Assembly (NCBI GenBank): GCA_016713365.1
Contig: JADJPG010000055.1
Span: 1 to 48,147, forward strand
Source of the DNA: Verrucomicrobiota bacterium
GTDB lineage: Bacteria; Verrucomicrobiota; Verrucomicrobiia; Limisphaerales; JADJPG01
DNA length: 48,147 nucleotides
Direction: 5' to 3'
The position numbers and the translations under genes are program-made. How positions within the stretch are numbered: the stretch's first letter is position 1; the number at the start of each line of letters is the position of its first letter. The notes under the pieces were generated by a model that saw nothing but the letters and a program-made list of their open reading frames with translations, was not told the origin of the DNA and made no database searches. Shown piece after piece: positions 9,263 through 19,400 of the stretch.

Positions 9263-10342
9263 TTAGCGCTGCACGCGCGCGTTGCCCTTCCAGATGCTCC
9301 AGACCTGCTCTTCGTCCGCCGGCTGGCCGTAGTCGTAGAGGCTCGTGGTCGCGAGGGCACCGGTGGCCCAGCCGAACTGGATCCACTTCTCCGGTTCCCA
9401 GCCCTTGAGAATTCCATAGAGCAGACCACCGACGAATCCGTCGCCGCCGCCGATGCGGTCGAGGACGGTGATTGGGCGCGGTTCGACGACGTGCCACTGA
9501 TCGCCCGCCAGCATGATGGCGCCCCAGTGATGATGATTGGTGTTCTCGACTTCGCGAAGCGTGGTGCCGTAGGTCTGCGCGTGCGGATACGCCTTCTTCA
9601 CGCGGTTGATCATTTCCTTGAAGCCTTCGATCTGCGCCTTGATGTCCTTGCCGCCGGCTTCGGGGCCTTTCACGCCGAGGCAGAGTTGGAAGTCTTCTTC
9701 GTTGCCCACGAGGATGTCCGACACGCTGGCGATTTCGGCGAAGATCTCGGAGAGCTCCTTCTCGCGGCCTTTCCAGAAGGTCGCGCGGTAGTTCAGGTCG
9801 AAGGAGATCTTGGTGCCGTGTTTCTTCGCGGCGCGGGCGAGTTCAAGGCAGAACTTGCTCGTCTCGGGCGAGAGCGCGCCGACGAGGCCGGAGAGGTGGA
9901 CAATCTGCACGCCGTCCTTGGCGAAGATGCGGTCGAGATCGAAATCCTTCACGTTGAGCGTGCGGCCGACTTCACCGGCGCGGTCATTCCACACGCGAGG
10001 TCCGCGGGAGCCGAAGCCGCTGTCGGCGATGTTAATCTGGTGACGATAACCCCACGGGCCGCCCTGCGGCACTTCGGCGCCTTCGTAGTCCATGTGACGC
10101 GCGCGGAGGCTGTCCTTAATCATCTGGGCGATGGGACTGCCCTTGACGAAGGTGGTGAGCACCTTGACCGGAAGGCCGAGGTAAGCGGCGACGGCGGCGA
10201 CGTTGGTCTCGGCGCTGGTCACCTGCACCATGAAGGAGCCGGCGGTGTGCACGGGGCCACCGTTCGGCGGCGTGAGGCGAAGTCCCATGCTGGTGGGAAC
10301 GATCAAAGCGTATTTGCAGTTCTGTTTGAGTTCAATTTTCAT
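9263..10342 (-). CDS. PfkB-family sugar kinase, 2-dehydro-3-deoxygluconokinase-like
   Basis: This is a ribokinase/PfkB-type carbohydrate kinase that would phosphorylate a sugar or sugar acid with ATP in the cytoplasm. Visible features are the N-terminal substrate lid region, the central SFDLNYRATFW motif typical of KdgK-like enzymes, ILVGNEEDF, and the C-terminal anion-hole/catalytic motif DRIGGGDGFVGGL, where the second aspartate is the base. The length of 359 residues suits KDG kinases. I chose the ATG at 10342 (MKIELKQNC); the same frame extends 36 bases further upstream. The sulfatase gene precedes it on the same strand with a 75-base gap, suggesting one transcript for polysaccharide use. 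The exact substrate (KDG, fructose or another) is inferred only. Confidence 0.8.
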   Translation of the reverse strand: MKIELKQNCKYALIVPTSMGLRLTPPNGGPVHTAGSFMVQVTSAETNVAAVAAYLGLPVKVLTTFVKGSPIAQMIKDSLRARHMDYEGAEVPQGGPWGYRHQINIADSGFGSRGPRVWNDRAGEVGRTLNVKDFDLDRIFAKDGVQIVHLSGLVGALSPETSKFCLELARAAKKHGTKISFDLNYRATFWKGREKELSEIFAEIASVSDILVGNEEDFQLCLGVKGPEAGGKDIKAQIEGFKEMINRVKKAYPHAQTYGTTLREVENTNHHHWGAIMLAGDQWHVVEPRPITVLDRIGGGDGFVGGLLYGILKGWEPEKWIQFGWATGALATTSLYDYGQPADEEQVWSIWKGNARVQR

Positions 10343-10417
10343 AAAAGGACACGTCGTCGTACACTGCGCACGGCACAAAACAAGTGAGAAATCACGCCAG
10401 CTGGCAAGGCAGCTGTC

Positions 10418-11425
10418 TCACCGAATATTCTGATCCGGTAATTGCGCCTTGATGCCCTCGTCGAGCGGCATCCGATCCGTTTCAGGCGTCAGCCCTTCGG
10501 CAGCGAGCAGAGAGGCAAGTTGCTTCTCCAACTTGGTCCGCGTCCGCGCATGTTTCGGGCTGTCGGCGAGATTGTGAAGTTCGCCCGGATCGTTGCGCAG
10601 GTCGTAAAGCTCTTCGAGATGCTTGTCCGGCGAACCGTCGCCATGCGGGTAACGGATGAACTTCCAGTCGTCGGTGCGGATGCCGCGGACGTTTGGCGTG
10701 TAGGGGAACTGCTTCTCGTAATTGTATTCGTAGAACCACGAGGTGCGCCATTTCGAGTCGCCGCGGTTCGCCAGCTTCACCCAGGACCGGCCCTGGATGT
10801 ACTCCAGCGCGGGCGCGCGACACAATTCCAGCAGGCTCGGTGCGAGATCGGTGGTGAGCACTTGTTTCTGCACGACTTTGCCGGAGGGCAGCCCGGGACC
10901 GCTGACGAGAATCGGGATGCGAATGCTCGGATCGTGCATGGTGCGTTTGTCGACCATGCCGTGCTCGCCTTCCAACAGGCCGTTGTCACCCATGAAGACA
11001 ATCACCGTGTTCTCGAATTGCCCGCTCGCCTTCAGATGCGCGACGAGGCGGCCGACGCTGTCGTCCACGCTGAGGATGGTGCCCCAATAGCCATGCACCA
11101 TGTTCTCGAAGTCGCGCACGGCTTCGGGACGCGTGTCTGGAAAATCCTTCCGCCACTCGAAGAACGGACCGTAGATGCCGTGCCACGTGCTCAAACGCTG
11201 GCGAATCCAGTCCGGCTTGCCCTCGAGCGCAAACGCGCTGGCCGGATACGGCACCCGCACGGAGTCGAAGGCGTTCTTATTTTTCCTCCGGCGTATAGAA
11301 ACTGTGCGGCGCCTGTGGCCGATGCAAAGCGCCCAAGGCTTGCCGTCCGTGCGGGTCTTCAGCCAGTCGAGCGCGTAATCGGTGACCACGTCGGTAATAA
11401 CCCTTCGGGGTTTCGCGGCGGACAC
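10418..11425 (-). CDS. Sulfatase, C-terminal two thirds (frameshifted gene)
   Basis: This fragment continues the sulfatase begun at 11936. It contains the alkaline-phosphatase-fold C-terminal half: DSVGRLVAHLKASGQFENTVIVFMGDNG, with the metal-binding Asp-Asn pair, then EHGMVDKRTMHDPSIRIPI and the C-terminal TDDWKFIRYP and ELYDLRNDPGE motifs. The real junction with the N-terminal frame is near 11400, where one surplus base in GGTTATTACC would restore KGYTDVVTDYALDWL. Inside this fragment, between about 11283 and 11312, the conserved substrate-site sequence APHSFYTPEEK appears only in the other frame, so a one-base loss and a one-base gain have scrambled about ten residues. Downstream is the sugar kinase. 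Confidence 0.85.
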   Translation of the reverse strand: MSAAKPRRVITDVVTDYALDWLKTRTDGKPWALCIGHRRRTVSIRRRKNKNAFDSVRVPYPASAFALEGKPDWIRQRLSTWHGIYGPFFEWRKDFPDTRPEAVRDFENMVHGYWGTILSVDDSVGRLVAHLKASGQFENTVIVFMGDNGLLEGEHGMVDKRTMHDPSIRIPILVSGPGLPSGKVVQKQVLTTDLAPSLLELCRAPALEYIQGRSWVKLANRGDSKWRTSWFYEYNYEKQFPYTPNVRGIRTDDWKFIRYPHGDGSPDKHLEELYDLRNDPGELHNLADSPKHARTRTKLEKQLASLLAAEGLTPETDRMPLDEGIKAQLPDQNIR

Positions 11426-11936
11426 CGTTCACGTTCCACTCCGTGTCGAAGTATTTGCCCTGGCCTTTGTGGGTCACGAACCAGTCGAAGCCCGGGCGTG
11501 GCGCGTCGTTGTTCTCGCCCATGTGCCACTTGCCCATGTAGGCCGTGGCGTAACCGCGCTCGCGCAATCGTCCCGGCCAGTGCGGCAGATTCACGGGGAA
11601 CTCGGTGAAGTTATCGCGCACGCCATGACGGTGCGCATACACGCCGCTCAGAATGCTCGCGCGGCTCGGCGAACAAAGCGAAGTGGTGCAGAACGCGTTC
11701 GCAAACCGCACGCCGCGCTTCGACACGACGTCGATGTTCGGCGTCTTCACGTGCTTCGAGCCGTAGCAACCCAGCGCGTCCGGCCGCAAATCGTCGCAGA
11801 GGATGAACAGCACGTTTGGTGGCGTGGACTTCGCGGGAGCAGCGGTCGCGCAGAGCGTGGAAAGCAGCGCGGCGGCGAGCGCGAGGCAAAGCCGGTTCCA
11901 GAGTCGAATGGGCGGCGCGGTGATCATGCGGCCCAT
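11277..11936 (-). CDS. Sulfatase, N-terminal part with formylglycine motif (frameshifted gene)
   Basis: This is the start of a type I sulfatase that would hydrolyse sulfate esters in the periplasm or outside the cell. A signal peptide is visible (LWNRLCLALAAALLSTLCATAAPA), followed by NVLFILCDDLRPDALGCYG with the metal-binding DD. The formylglycine signature LCSPSRASILSG has the cysteine that must be converted to formylglycine at about residue 85. The starts ATG 11936 and ATG 11927 are both possible. The coding match ends near 11400 (ETPKGYY), and the family continues in the frame of the fragment ending at 10418. The gene is divergent from the PSCyt2/PSD1 gene at 12019 with an 82-base gap. 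Confidence 0.85.
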   Translation of the reverse strand: MGRMITAPPIRLWNRLCLALAAALLSTLCATAAPAKSTPPNVLFILCDDLRPDALGCYGSKHVKTPNIDVVSKRGVRFANAFCTTSLCSPSRASILSGVYAHRHGVRDNFTEFPVNLPHWPGRLRERGYATAYMGKWHMGENNDAPRPGFDWFVTHKGQGKYFDTEWNVNGVRRETPKGYYRRGHRLRARLAEDPHGRQALGALHRPQAPHSFYTPEEK

Positions 11937-12018
11937 CGAAGCGGAGAATTCAGGTTCCGTGAAGCGAATTTGATTCAACGCCGTCAGTAAGAGGACTACG
12001 CTCCCAAGTGAACCACGA

Positions 12019-14988
12019 ATGAACCATCGGCTACTCAAAGCAGTGCTGGCGATCGCGCTTTTGGCGGTGGCTATTCCTGCGCGCAGCGAATCTCCGGCCG
12101 CACCCGACAAGAAGTTCAATCTCGAAGAGCGCAAACAGAAACAAGCGTCGCTCTGGGAAGCGCCGCGGAAGCAGAAGGTCCCGACGGTCAAAGACACGCG
12201 CTGGCCGCTCGCTCCGGAGGATCGGTTCATCCTGCAGAAGCTCGAACAAGCTGGTCTGTCGCCTGCGCCGCGCGCCGATGACCGGACTTGGTTGCGCCGC
12301 GTGCACTTTGTTATCACCGGCCTGCCGCCGAGCTTGGAGGAGATTCGGGCGTACTTGTCGGACACCAAACCCGGCGCGCGCGAACGCGTGGTGGACCGAT
12401 TGCTCGCCTCGCCACACTTCGGCGAACGCTGGGCGCGGCACTGGATGGACCTGATGCGCTACGCGGAATCGCGCGGCCACGAAGGCGACTACATCATCGC
12501 CAACGCCTGGCATTATCGCGATTACCTCATCCGCGCGTTTAACGAAGACGTGCCGTACGACCAGTTCCTGATGGAACATCTCGCCGGCGATTTGCTGCCG
12601 AAGCCGCGCCTGCGTTCGGGCACGGACATTAATGAATCCGTCCTCGCCACTGGCTGGGCGTATCTCGGTGAAGAGAACCATTCGCCCGTGGACATCCGCC
12701 TCGACGAATGCGAGCGCATCGACAACAAGGTGGATGTCTTCAGCAAAACGTTCCTCGGCCTCACGATCTCCTGCGCGCGTTGCCACGACCACAAGTTCGA
12801 TCCCATCCGCGCGCAGGATTACTACGCGATGAGCGGATTCTTCCTCGGCTCCAGCTTCCGCCAGGCACGCTTTGAATCGATGGAGAACAATCGCACGATG
12901 GCGAAGGAATTGGCCGCGCTGCGCGAACGCTTCACGCCGAAACTGGTGAAAGCTGTGGCGGCGGCGAACGAGCGCGGCATCGGACGAGTCGCCGACTACG
13001 TGCGGGCCGCGCAATCTCCGGAGCGCCGAGCATCGCTCGACTCGAAGCGACTCGAACATTGGTCGACTGAGGTTCGCGTCGCCGCAACGAACGCAACGCA
13101 TCCGCTGCATTCGTTCATGAGTAGGAGTCGAGGTAACGAGACTAAAACTTCTTCCGAGAGTAAAGAGAGTCTCCTGACCTGGACTCCTAGCGAGAAGGTC
13201 ATTGCCGACTTCACGCAACCCGATCGCCAGCCGTGGAAGGTCGATGGCGAAGCGTTCGGCTCTGGTCCGCTCGCGCTCGGCGACATCATCCTCGGCACCA
13301 ACCCGACCAACCCGATCACGCGCGTGATGCCCCACGGCGCGGCGCGGCGCGATCTATTCTGGGCTGGCCTCAAAACCGCAGCGGGAAACGAGAACGATTC
13401 CGGCCGGCTCGGCGCCACGGCCCGCTCCGGTCAAATGCTCCGCACACCCACGGTCACGCTCGGCGTCGGCAAGTTGCATTACCTCATTCGCGGCAAGACG
13501 CGCGTGTATGCGTCGGTCGATTCGCACTTGATGAACGAAGGTCCGTTGCACGGGCGGCTGGCGCAGGGCTTCGATGGTGGACTCGGCGCCCCGCGCTGGG
13601 TGACCCACGATCTAACGCCTTACAGCGGCCACCGCGTTCACGTGGAGTTCGGACCGGACGGCGGGAACGAATTGGAAGTGCTCGCAGTGGTCGAAGCTGC
13701 GGATCAACCGAAGTGGCTGCCCGTTGGTAGCCGCCGAGGTAACGAGGCGGACGTCGCGCGCGAAGTTCAGCGTGCTCTCACTGCAGCAAACAAATCGCTC
13801 AGTCGCGGTGCGTTCAAGGATGCGACCGAAGCCTCGCTGGCGAACTGGCTCGTGCAGAACCCGCACTTGTTCCGCGACGGGCCGGACGCGAAGACCGTTC
13901 GGATCGCGCAGGAATTCCTCGCCGCCCAGAGCAACATCGCGTCGCGCGTGCGCTGGGAATCGCGCACCGCCATCGCGCTCTTTGACGGCACGGGCGTGGA
14001 TGAAAACGTTCTGCTTCGCGGTAAGCCATTCAAACCGGGCGAACTCTCGCCGCGCAGTCTGCCAGTGGCCTTCGCGGTGGCGAAACCAATCACGACCAGT
14101 GCGACGAGTGGCCGCTACGAGCTGGCGCGCCAATTGGTCGATCCGTCGAACCCGCTCGTTGCCCGCACGGCGGTGAATCGCGTGTGGTACCACGTGTTCG
14201 GCCGCGGCATCGTGCCGACCGTGGACAACTTTGGCGCGCTCGGCGAGCGCCCGACGCATCCAGAGTTGCTCGATCATCTCGCGTGGCAGTTCATGCATGA
14301 GGACGACTGGTCGCTGAAGCGGCTCATCCAGCGCCTCGTGCTCACGCAAACCTTCGCGATGAGCAGCCGCGCTGGCGATACGCCCGCCGAGGAGGTTGAT
14401 CCGGCGAACTCTCTGCTGCACCGCATGCCCGTCCGCCGCCTCGAGGGCGAAGTCATCCGCGACGCATTGCTGAAAGTCTCCGGCCGGTTCAATCCGCAGG
14501 TGGGCGGGCCGCCCATCACAGTTCACCTCACAGAATTTCTCGTGGGCCGCGGTCGGCCGGACAAGAGCGGGCTGCTTGATGGCGACGGGCGCCGCAGCAT
14601 TTACACCGCGATGCGCCGAAACTTTCTGCCCACGCTGATGCAGACCTTCGACATGCCGACGCCGTTCAGCACCGTCGGCAAGCGCAACGTCACGAACGTC
14701 CCCGCGCAATCGCTCGCGCGGATGAACGACGCGTTGTTCCATCAACAGGCGCGCGTCTGGGCGGAGCGACTCCTGCGCGAGCAACCGAAGGCAGATGCCA
14801 CGGCGCGCGTGCGCTGGCTGTTTGAATCCGCCTACGGCCGGCTGCCGAGCGATAACGAAGTCAGCGCCTGCGTGGAATCTCTCGGCGAACTCCGCGCGCT
14901 GCAGCCCGGCGATGCTGCGGAAGTCGACACGTGGACCGACCTTTGCCACGCGTTGCTCAATGCGAATGACTTCATCTACGTGAAATGA
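12019..14988 (+). CDS. PSCyt2/PSD1 (DUF1549-DUF1553) secreted protein, first of three
   Basis: A signal peptide (LLKAVLAIALLAVAIPARS) is followed by the DUF1549/PSCyt2 domain at about residues 65-290, with LPPSLEEIRAYLSD, HFGERWARHWMDLMRYAESRGHE and the CARCHDHKFDPI motif starting at C254 or C255. The middle 300 residues hold a beta-rich galactose-binding-like region. The DUF1553/PSD1 domain runs from about residue 700 to the end (NPLVARTAVNRVWYHVFGRGI, ARMNDALFHQQARVWAERLL). Unlike the other two family members here it has no separate N-terminal cytochrome domain. Its biochemical role is undefined; these proteins co-occur with DUF1501 partners. The stop overlaps the next start by 4 bases (ATGA), a sign of translational coupling. 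Confidence 0.92.
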   Translation: MNHRLLKAVLAIALLAVAIPARSESPAAPDKKFNLEERKQKQASLWEAPRKQKVPTVKDTRWPLAPEDRFILQKLEQAGLSPAPRADDRTWLRRVHFVITGLPPSLEEIRAYLSDTKPGARERVVDRLLASPHFGERWARHWMDLMRYAESRGHEGDYIIANAWHYRDYLIRAFNEDVPYDQFLMEHLAGDLLPKPRLRSGTDINESVLATGWAYLGEENHSPVDIRLDECERIDNKVDVFSKTFLGLTISCARCHDHKFDPIRAQDYYAMSGFFLGSSFRQARFESMENNRTMAKELAALRERFTPKLVKAVAAANERGIGRVADYVRAAQSPERRASLDSKRLEHWSTEVRVAATNATHPLHSFMSRSRGNETKTSSESKESLLTWTPSEKVIADFTQPDRQPWKVDGEAFGSGPLALGDIILGTNPTNPITRVMPHGAARRDLFWAGLKTAAGNENDSGRLGATARSGQMLRTPTVTLGVGKLHYLIRGKTRVYASVDSHLMNEGPLHGRLAQGFDGGLGAPRWVTHDLTPYSGHRVHVEFGPDGGNELEVLAVVEAADQPKWLPVGSRRGNEADVAREVQRALTAANKSLSRGAFKDATEASLANWLVQNPHLFRDGPDAKTVRIAQEFLAAQSNIASRVRWESRTAIALFDGTGVDENVLLRGKPFKPGELSPRSLPVAFAVAKPITTSATSGRYELARQLVDPSNPLVARTAVNRVWYHVFGRGIVPTVDNFGALGERPTHPELLDHLAWQFMHEDDWSLKRLIQRLVLTQTFAMSSRAGDTPAEEVDPANSLLHRMPVRRLEGEVIRDALLKVSGRFNPQVGGPPITVHLTEFLVGRGRPDKSGLLDGDGRRSIYTAMRRNFLPTLMQTFDMPTPFSTVGKRNVTNVPAQSLARMNDALFHQQARVWAERLLREQPKADATARVRWLFESAYGRLPSDNEVSACVESLGELRALQPGDAAEVDTWTDLCHALLNANDFIYVK

Positions 14989-16448
14989 ACCGCGCTCATC
15001 AAAATTCGCTCTTCCTCGACCCGCGCATCAGCCGGCGCGAAATGTTGCGCCGGGCGTCGAACGGCTTCGGCGCGCTTGCGCTGACCGCGTTGTTCGGCAG
15101 CGCGGCGTCCAGTGCGCTGGGTGTTCAGGCGGACGCGGCGAAGCGTCCGATGGCACCGAAGCCGTCGCACTTTCGGCCGCGCGCGAAGAGCGTGATCTTC
15201 CTTTTCATGGAAGGCGCGGTGTCGCAGGTGGACAGCTTCGACTACAAGCCGATGCTGGAGAAATATCACGGGCAGGATCCGCGCAAGGCCATCGGCAAGC
15301 TGGAGAAGACGCAGTTCGAGAGCATTGGCACCGTGTTGAAATCGCCGTGGAAGTTCAAGCAACACGGCCAGAGCGGGCTCTGGATCAGCGACCTCTTCCC
15401 TCGCGTCGCCGAACGCGCGGATGACCTGTGCGTGATTCGCTCTATGACGTCGCTCTTCCCCGAGCACACAAGCGCAAATTACTTCCTGCACAGCGGCAGC
15501 GGACTTCAGGGGCGGCCCAGCATGGGCGCGTGGGTGACGTATGGCCTCGGCAGTTTGAATCGCGATCTGCCCGGCTACGTGGTGCTGAACGGCGGACAGA
15601 TTCCCTCGGGCGGACTCGACACGTGGGGCAGCGGCTTCCTGCCGGCGGCGTATCAAGGTTCGTTGCTGCACGCGAAGGGGACGCCGCTCGCGAACGTGGT
15701 GCCGAGCGAGAAGAACACGAAGGTGCAGGAAGCGAAACGCCGCCTCGTCGGCCGCTTGAACCAGCAGAGCCTCGAAGACTCGGGCAAGGTGGACGCGCTC
15801 GAATCCGCCATCGCGAACTACGAACTCGCGGCGCGGATGCAGGTCGCGATTCCGGATCTCATGGACCTGACCGGCGAGAGCGAGACGACGAAGCAGCTTT
15901 ACGGTCTCGACGTCGCCTACGAGCACACGCGCACCTACGCCCGCGAATGCATCATCGCGCGCCGGTTGGTGGAGCGCGGCGTGCGTTTCGTGGAACTGAC
16001 GATTCCGATGGTGGACGGTTACCAGCGTTGGGACGCGCACGGCGGCCTGGTGAAGAATCACGGAGACAACGCGCGCGCCATTGACCAGCCGATTGCCGCG
16101 TTGCTCATCGATTTGAAGCAGCGCGGTCTGCTCGATGAAACATTGGTCGTCTGGGCTGGTGAATTTGGTCGCACACCCTTCGCACAAGGCAGCGACGGGC
16201 GCGACCACAACGAATTCGGCTTCAGCGTGTGGATGGCCGGCGGGGGCGTGCGCGGCGGCATGGCCTACGGCGAGACGGACGAATGGGGCTACAAGTCCAC
16301 GGTCGATAAACTCGAAATGCACGACCTGCACGCGACGATCCTGCACCTGATGGGGATGGACCACGAGAAGCTGACGTATCGATTCGGCGGTCGCGACTTC
16401 CGGCTGACGGATGTGAGCGGACATGTGGTGAGGGATGTTTTGGCGTGA
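14985..16448 (+). CDS. DUF1501 protein with twin-arginine signal, first of three
   Basis: This protein belongs to the DUF1501 family, which has an alkaline-phosphatase/sulfatase-like fold. The N-terminus SRREMLRRASNGFGALALTALFG is a twin-arginine signal, so a folded, probably metal-bearing protein is exported. Family motifs include VIFLFMEGAVSQVDSFDYKP, PEHTSANYFLHSGSGLQGRPSMGAWVTYGLGS, ETLVVWAGEFGRTPFAQGSDGRDHN and HDLHATILHLMGMDHEKL, with His/Asp residues suited to metal binding. The start ATG overlaps the preceding stop. The length of 487 residues is usual. It is almost certainly the functional partner of the PSCyt2/PSD1 protein encoded just before. The activity of this family is not established. 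Confidence 0.92.
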   Translation: MNRAHQNSLFLDPRISRREMLRRASNGFGALALTALFGSAASSALGVQADAAKRPMAPKPSHFRPRAKSVIFLFMEGAVSQVDSFDYKPMLEKYHGQDPRKAIGKLEKTQFESIGTVLKSPWKFKQHGQSGLWISDLFPRVAERADDLCVIRSMTSLFPEHTSANYFLHSGSGLQGRPSMGAWVTYGLGSLNRDLPGYVVLNGGQIPSGGLDTWGSGFLPAAYQGSLLHAKGTPLANVVPSEKNTKVQEAKRRLVGRLNQQSLEDSGKVDALESAIANYELAARMQVAIPDLMDLTGESETTKQLYGLDVAYEHTRTYARECIIARRLVERGVRFVELTIPMVDGYQRWDAHGGLVKNHGDNARAIDQPIAALLIDLKQRGLLDETLVVWAGEFGRTPFAQGSDGRDHNEFGFSVWMAGGGVRGGMAYGETDEWGYKSTVDKLEMHDLHATILHLMGMDHEKLTYRFGGRDFRLTDVSGHVVRDVLA

Positions 16449-19400
16449 ACTGAAGATGCAAGGTTGCCGCAAAAACTTTTGGAGTTTGAGCCTTCAAAGG
16501 TGCGTCGCGCTGCTTGTATGGATCGGCGTGGTGGCCTTCTGCCGCGACGTGCGCGCCGCGTCCGCGAACGACGCTGCCTCCCACGCGGCGATGCGGTTGC
16601 TGAAGGCGGAATGTTTCTCGTGTCACAACGGCGAGAAGCACAAGGGCGGATTGGTGCTCAGCTCGCGCGAGCGGATGTTGGAGGGCGGTGACAGCGGGGT
16701 CGTCGTTGTTCCTGGCAAACCGGACGCGAGCTTGTTGATGAAGCTGCTGGCCAAGGACGCCGATCCGCACATGCCGCCGAAGAAGCAATTGACCGACGCG
16801 CAGATGAAGACATTGCGCGACTGGGTAAAGCGCGGCGCCAATTGGAATGAAGCGGCGTTGAGCGAGGAGGAGCCAGTGATGCCGGTGTCGTTGGTGACTT
16901 TGCCAACGACTTACTCGCCGGTACTCGCTCTCGCGCTTTCGCCGGACGGACAGCGGCTGGCAGTCGGTCGGGGCGGGCGCGTGGTGTTGCATGATGTCGC
17001 GCAGACCAATCTCCCCGTGCTCGCGGAGTGGCCGGCGCACGTGGATGCCGTGCAATCTCTCGCGTGGAGTCGGGATGGTCGCCAGCTGGTTTCGGGCGCG
17101 TTTCGGCGGGTGGCGCTGTGGGATGCCGGAACGTTTCAACTGATCCGCGAGTGGACGAATGGTCTTGCTGGCCGGATTTCAGCAGTGGAGTTCGTCGGTG
17201 ACGCGGAGCCGCGACTATGGGTGGCCGACAGCATCGAAGGACGCGGCGGTTACCTGCGGGTGTTCAGTGTCGCAGACGGCGCCTTGGTTCGCTCCTGGCG
17301 CGCGCATGAGGATTCGGTGTTTGATCTGGACCTGAGCCGGGACGGCGCGCAGTTGGTCACGACGGGCGGGGACAAGTTGATCAAAATTTGGGACGTCGCG
17401 CTGATGAAGGAGTTGTCGCGGCTGGAAGGACACGCGGGTCAGGTGCTCGCGGTGGCGTTCAATACAAACGCGACCCAGGTGGTGAGCGGCGGCGCGGATC
17501 ACGAACTGAAAGTCTGGGATGTGAAGACACGTGAGAAGATCATCGCGCTCGGTCGCCATACGGCGGCGGTGACGGCGGTGGCCTGGCCGGGCGAGGGGAA
17601 GACGATCGCGGCGACGACGGACGGCGGCGCGGCGTTCACTTACAAGAATCTCAAAGCGCACACCGGCGAACAGAGCTCGGCGTCCGGTGATGAACGGCGG
17701 CTCGGCGATGGTGGTGATGCACTCTTCAGCGTCGCGGTCGCGGCGGATGGGAAGCGGATTTATGCGGGCGGCTTCGACGGAGTGGTCAGCGTGTGGAACT
17801 CGGAGGGAAAGCTCCTGACGCGGTTGCTGGCCGGAACGAACAGCAGCGCGCCGATGGTCGTCGCGGCGCCGGTGGCGCCGAAGAAGAGCGCGCGAGCGAA
17901 ATCTGATTTGCCCAAAGTGCAGCCGGTCAGTCTGAAGGCCTCGGCGGTGGTGGGATTAAACGCGGAGCCCCGGAAGCTGGTGCTTTCCGCGGATGCACCG
18001 ACGCACGGGGTGTTGGTCACGGCGGCGACGGGGGATGGCTTTGAGTGGGACGTGACTGGCGAGGCGAAGTTTTCGGCCGAACGCTCCGCGCCGTTTGAAG
18101 TGACGGGTGCGGGCACGATCCGCGCGACCCGATCTGGCGACGGAAAGTTGCTCGTGAAGTTCAAGAATCGCGCGCTGGAGGTTCCGGTTCGCGTGACGGG
18201 ATTCGAGGCGACGAATGCGCCGGTGCCGGTGAGTTTCCTGCGTGAAGTGTTGCCGGCGCTGAGCCGGGCGGGTTGCAACGCGGGGCCGTGTCATGCCAAG
18301 CCGGAAGGTCAGGCGGGCTTCAAGCTGTCCGTGTTCTCGTACGAACCGAAGGCGGATTATCACGAGATCATTCGCGAAGGGCGGGGTCGACGTATTTTTC
18401 CGGCAGCGCCGGAGGAGAGTCTGTTGTTGAAGAAGGCGACGACGATCGTGCCGCACGAAGGCGGGCTGCGCTTCGAGAAGGATTCCGAGACTTACCAGTT
18501 GCTCGTCCGCTGGATGCGCGAGGGCATGACTTACTCGGTCACGAACGAACCGGCGCTGCAGCGCATCGAGGTGTTCCCGAAAAACCGGCGCTACAAGAAG
18601 TCGGCGACGCAGCGGTTGCTGGTGCAGGCGCATTACTCGGACGGCAGCGTGCGCGATGTGACGCGGCTCGCGGCGTTCGAATCGAACGACAAGGAGATCG
18701 CTAAGGTCGACGAGCGCGGCGTGATGACGCTTGGGAAACTGGCGGGGCAGGGCGTGATCGTGGCGCGTTACATGGGCTTCGTCGCGGATTCGCAGGTGCT
18801 GGTTCCGGCTGAGCGGCAATTGACGGAGGCGGATTTCGCCGCGTTGCCGAAGAACAATTTCATCGACGAGAAGGCGTATGAGAACTTTCGCCGGCTGGGT
18901 TTGCTGCCATCTGAGACCTGCACGGACGCCGAGTTCCTTCGTCGGGCGAAGCTGGATGCGATCGGGCTGATGCCGACGCCGGAGGATGTGCGCGCGTTCC
19001 TGGACGACAAGTCGCCGGACAAACGCCGCCGTTTCATTGCCCAAGTGCTCGAGGATCCGGCCTACGCGGATTACTGGGCGAACAAGTGGGCGGATTTGCT
19101 GCGGCCGAATCCGGATCGCGTGGGCGTAAAGAGTGTCTTCGTGCTCGATCAGTGGCTGCGCGAAAGCTTCCGGCAGAACAAGCCTTATGACCAGTTCGTG
19201 CGCGAAATCCTCCTCGCCGAAGGTTCGAACCATCGGGATGGCCCGGCGGTGATTTATCGCGACCGCCGCGAACCGCCGGAGCTGACGACGATGTTCACTC
19301 AACTGTTTCTCGGCACGCGATTCGAATGCGCGAAGTGCCATCATCATCCGAACGAGAAGTGGAGCCAGGAAGACTTCTACCAATTTGCCGCTTACTTCGG

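Noticed and set aside
10418..11936. Sulfatase as a true pseudogene
   Set aside because: All parts of the protein, including the formylglycine motif and C-terminal motifs, are well conserved and only single-base shifts separate them. Similar shifts affect many neighbours, which points to consensus errors.
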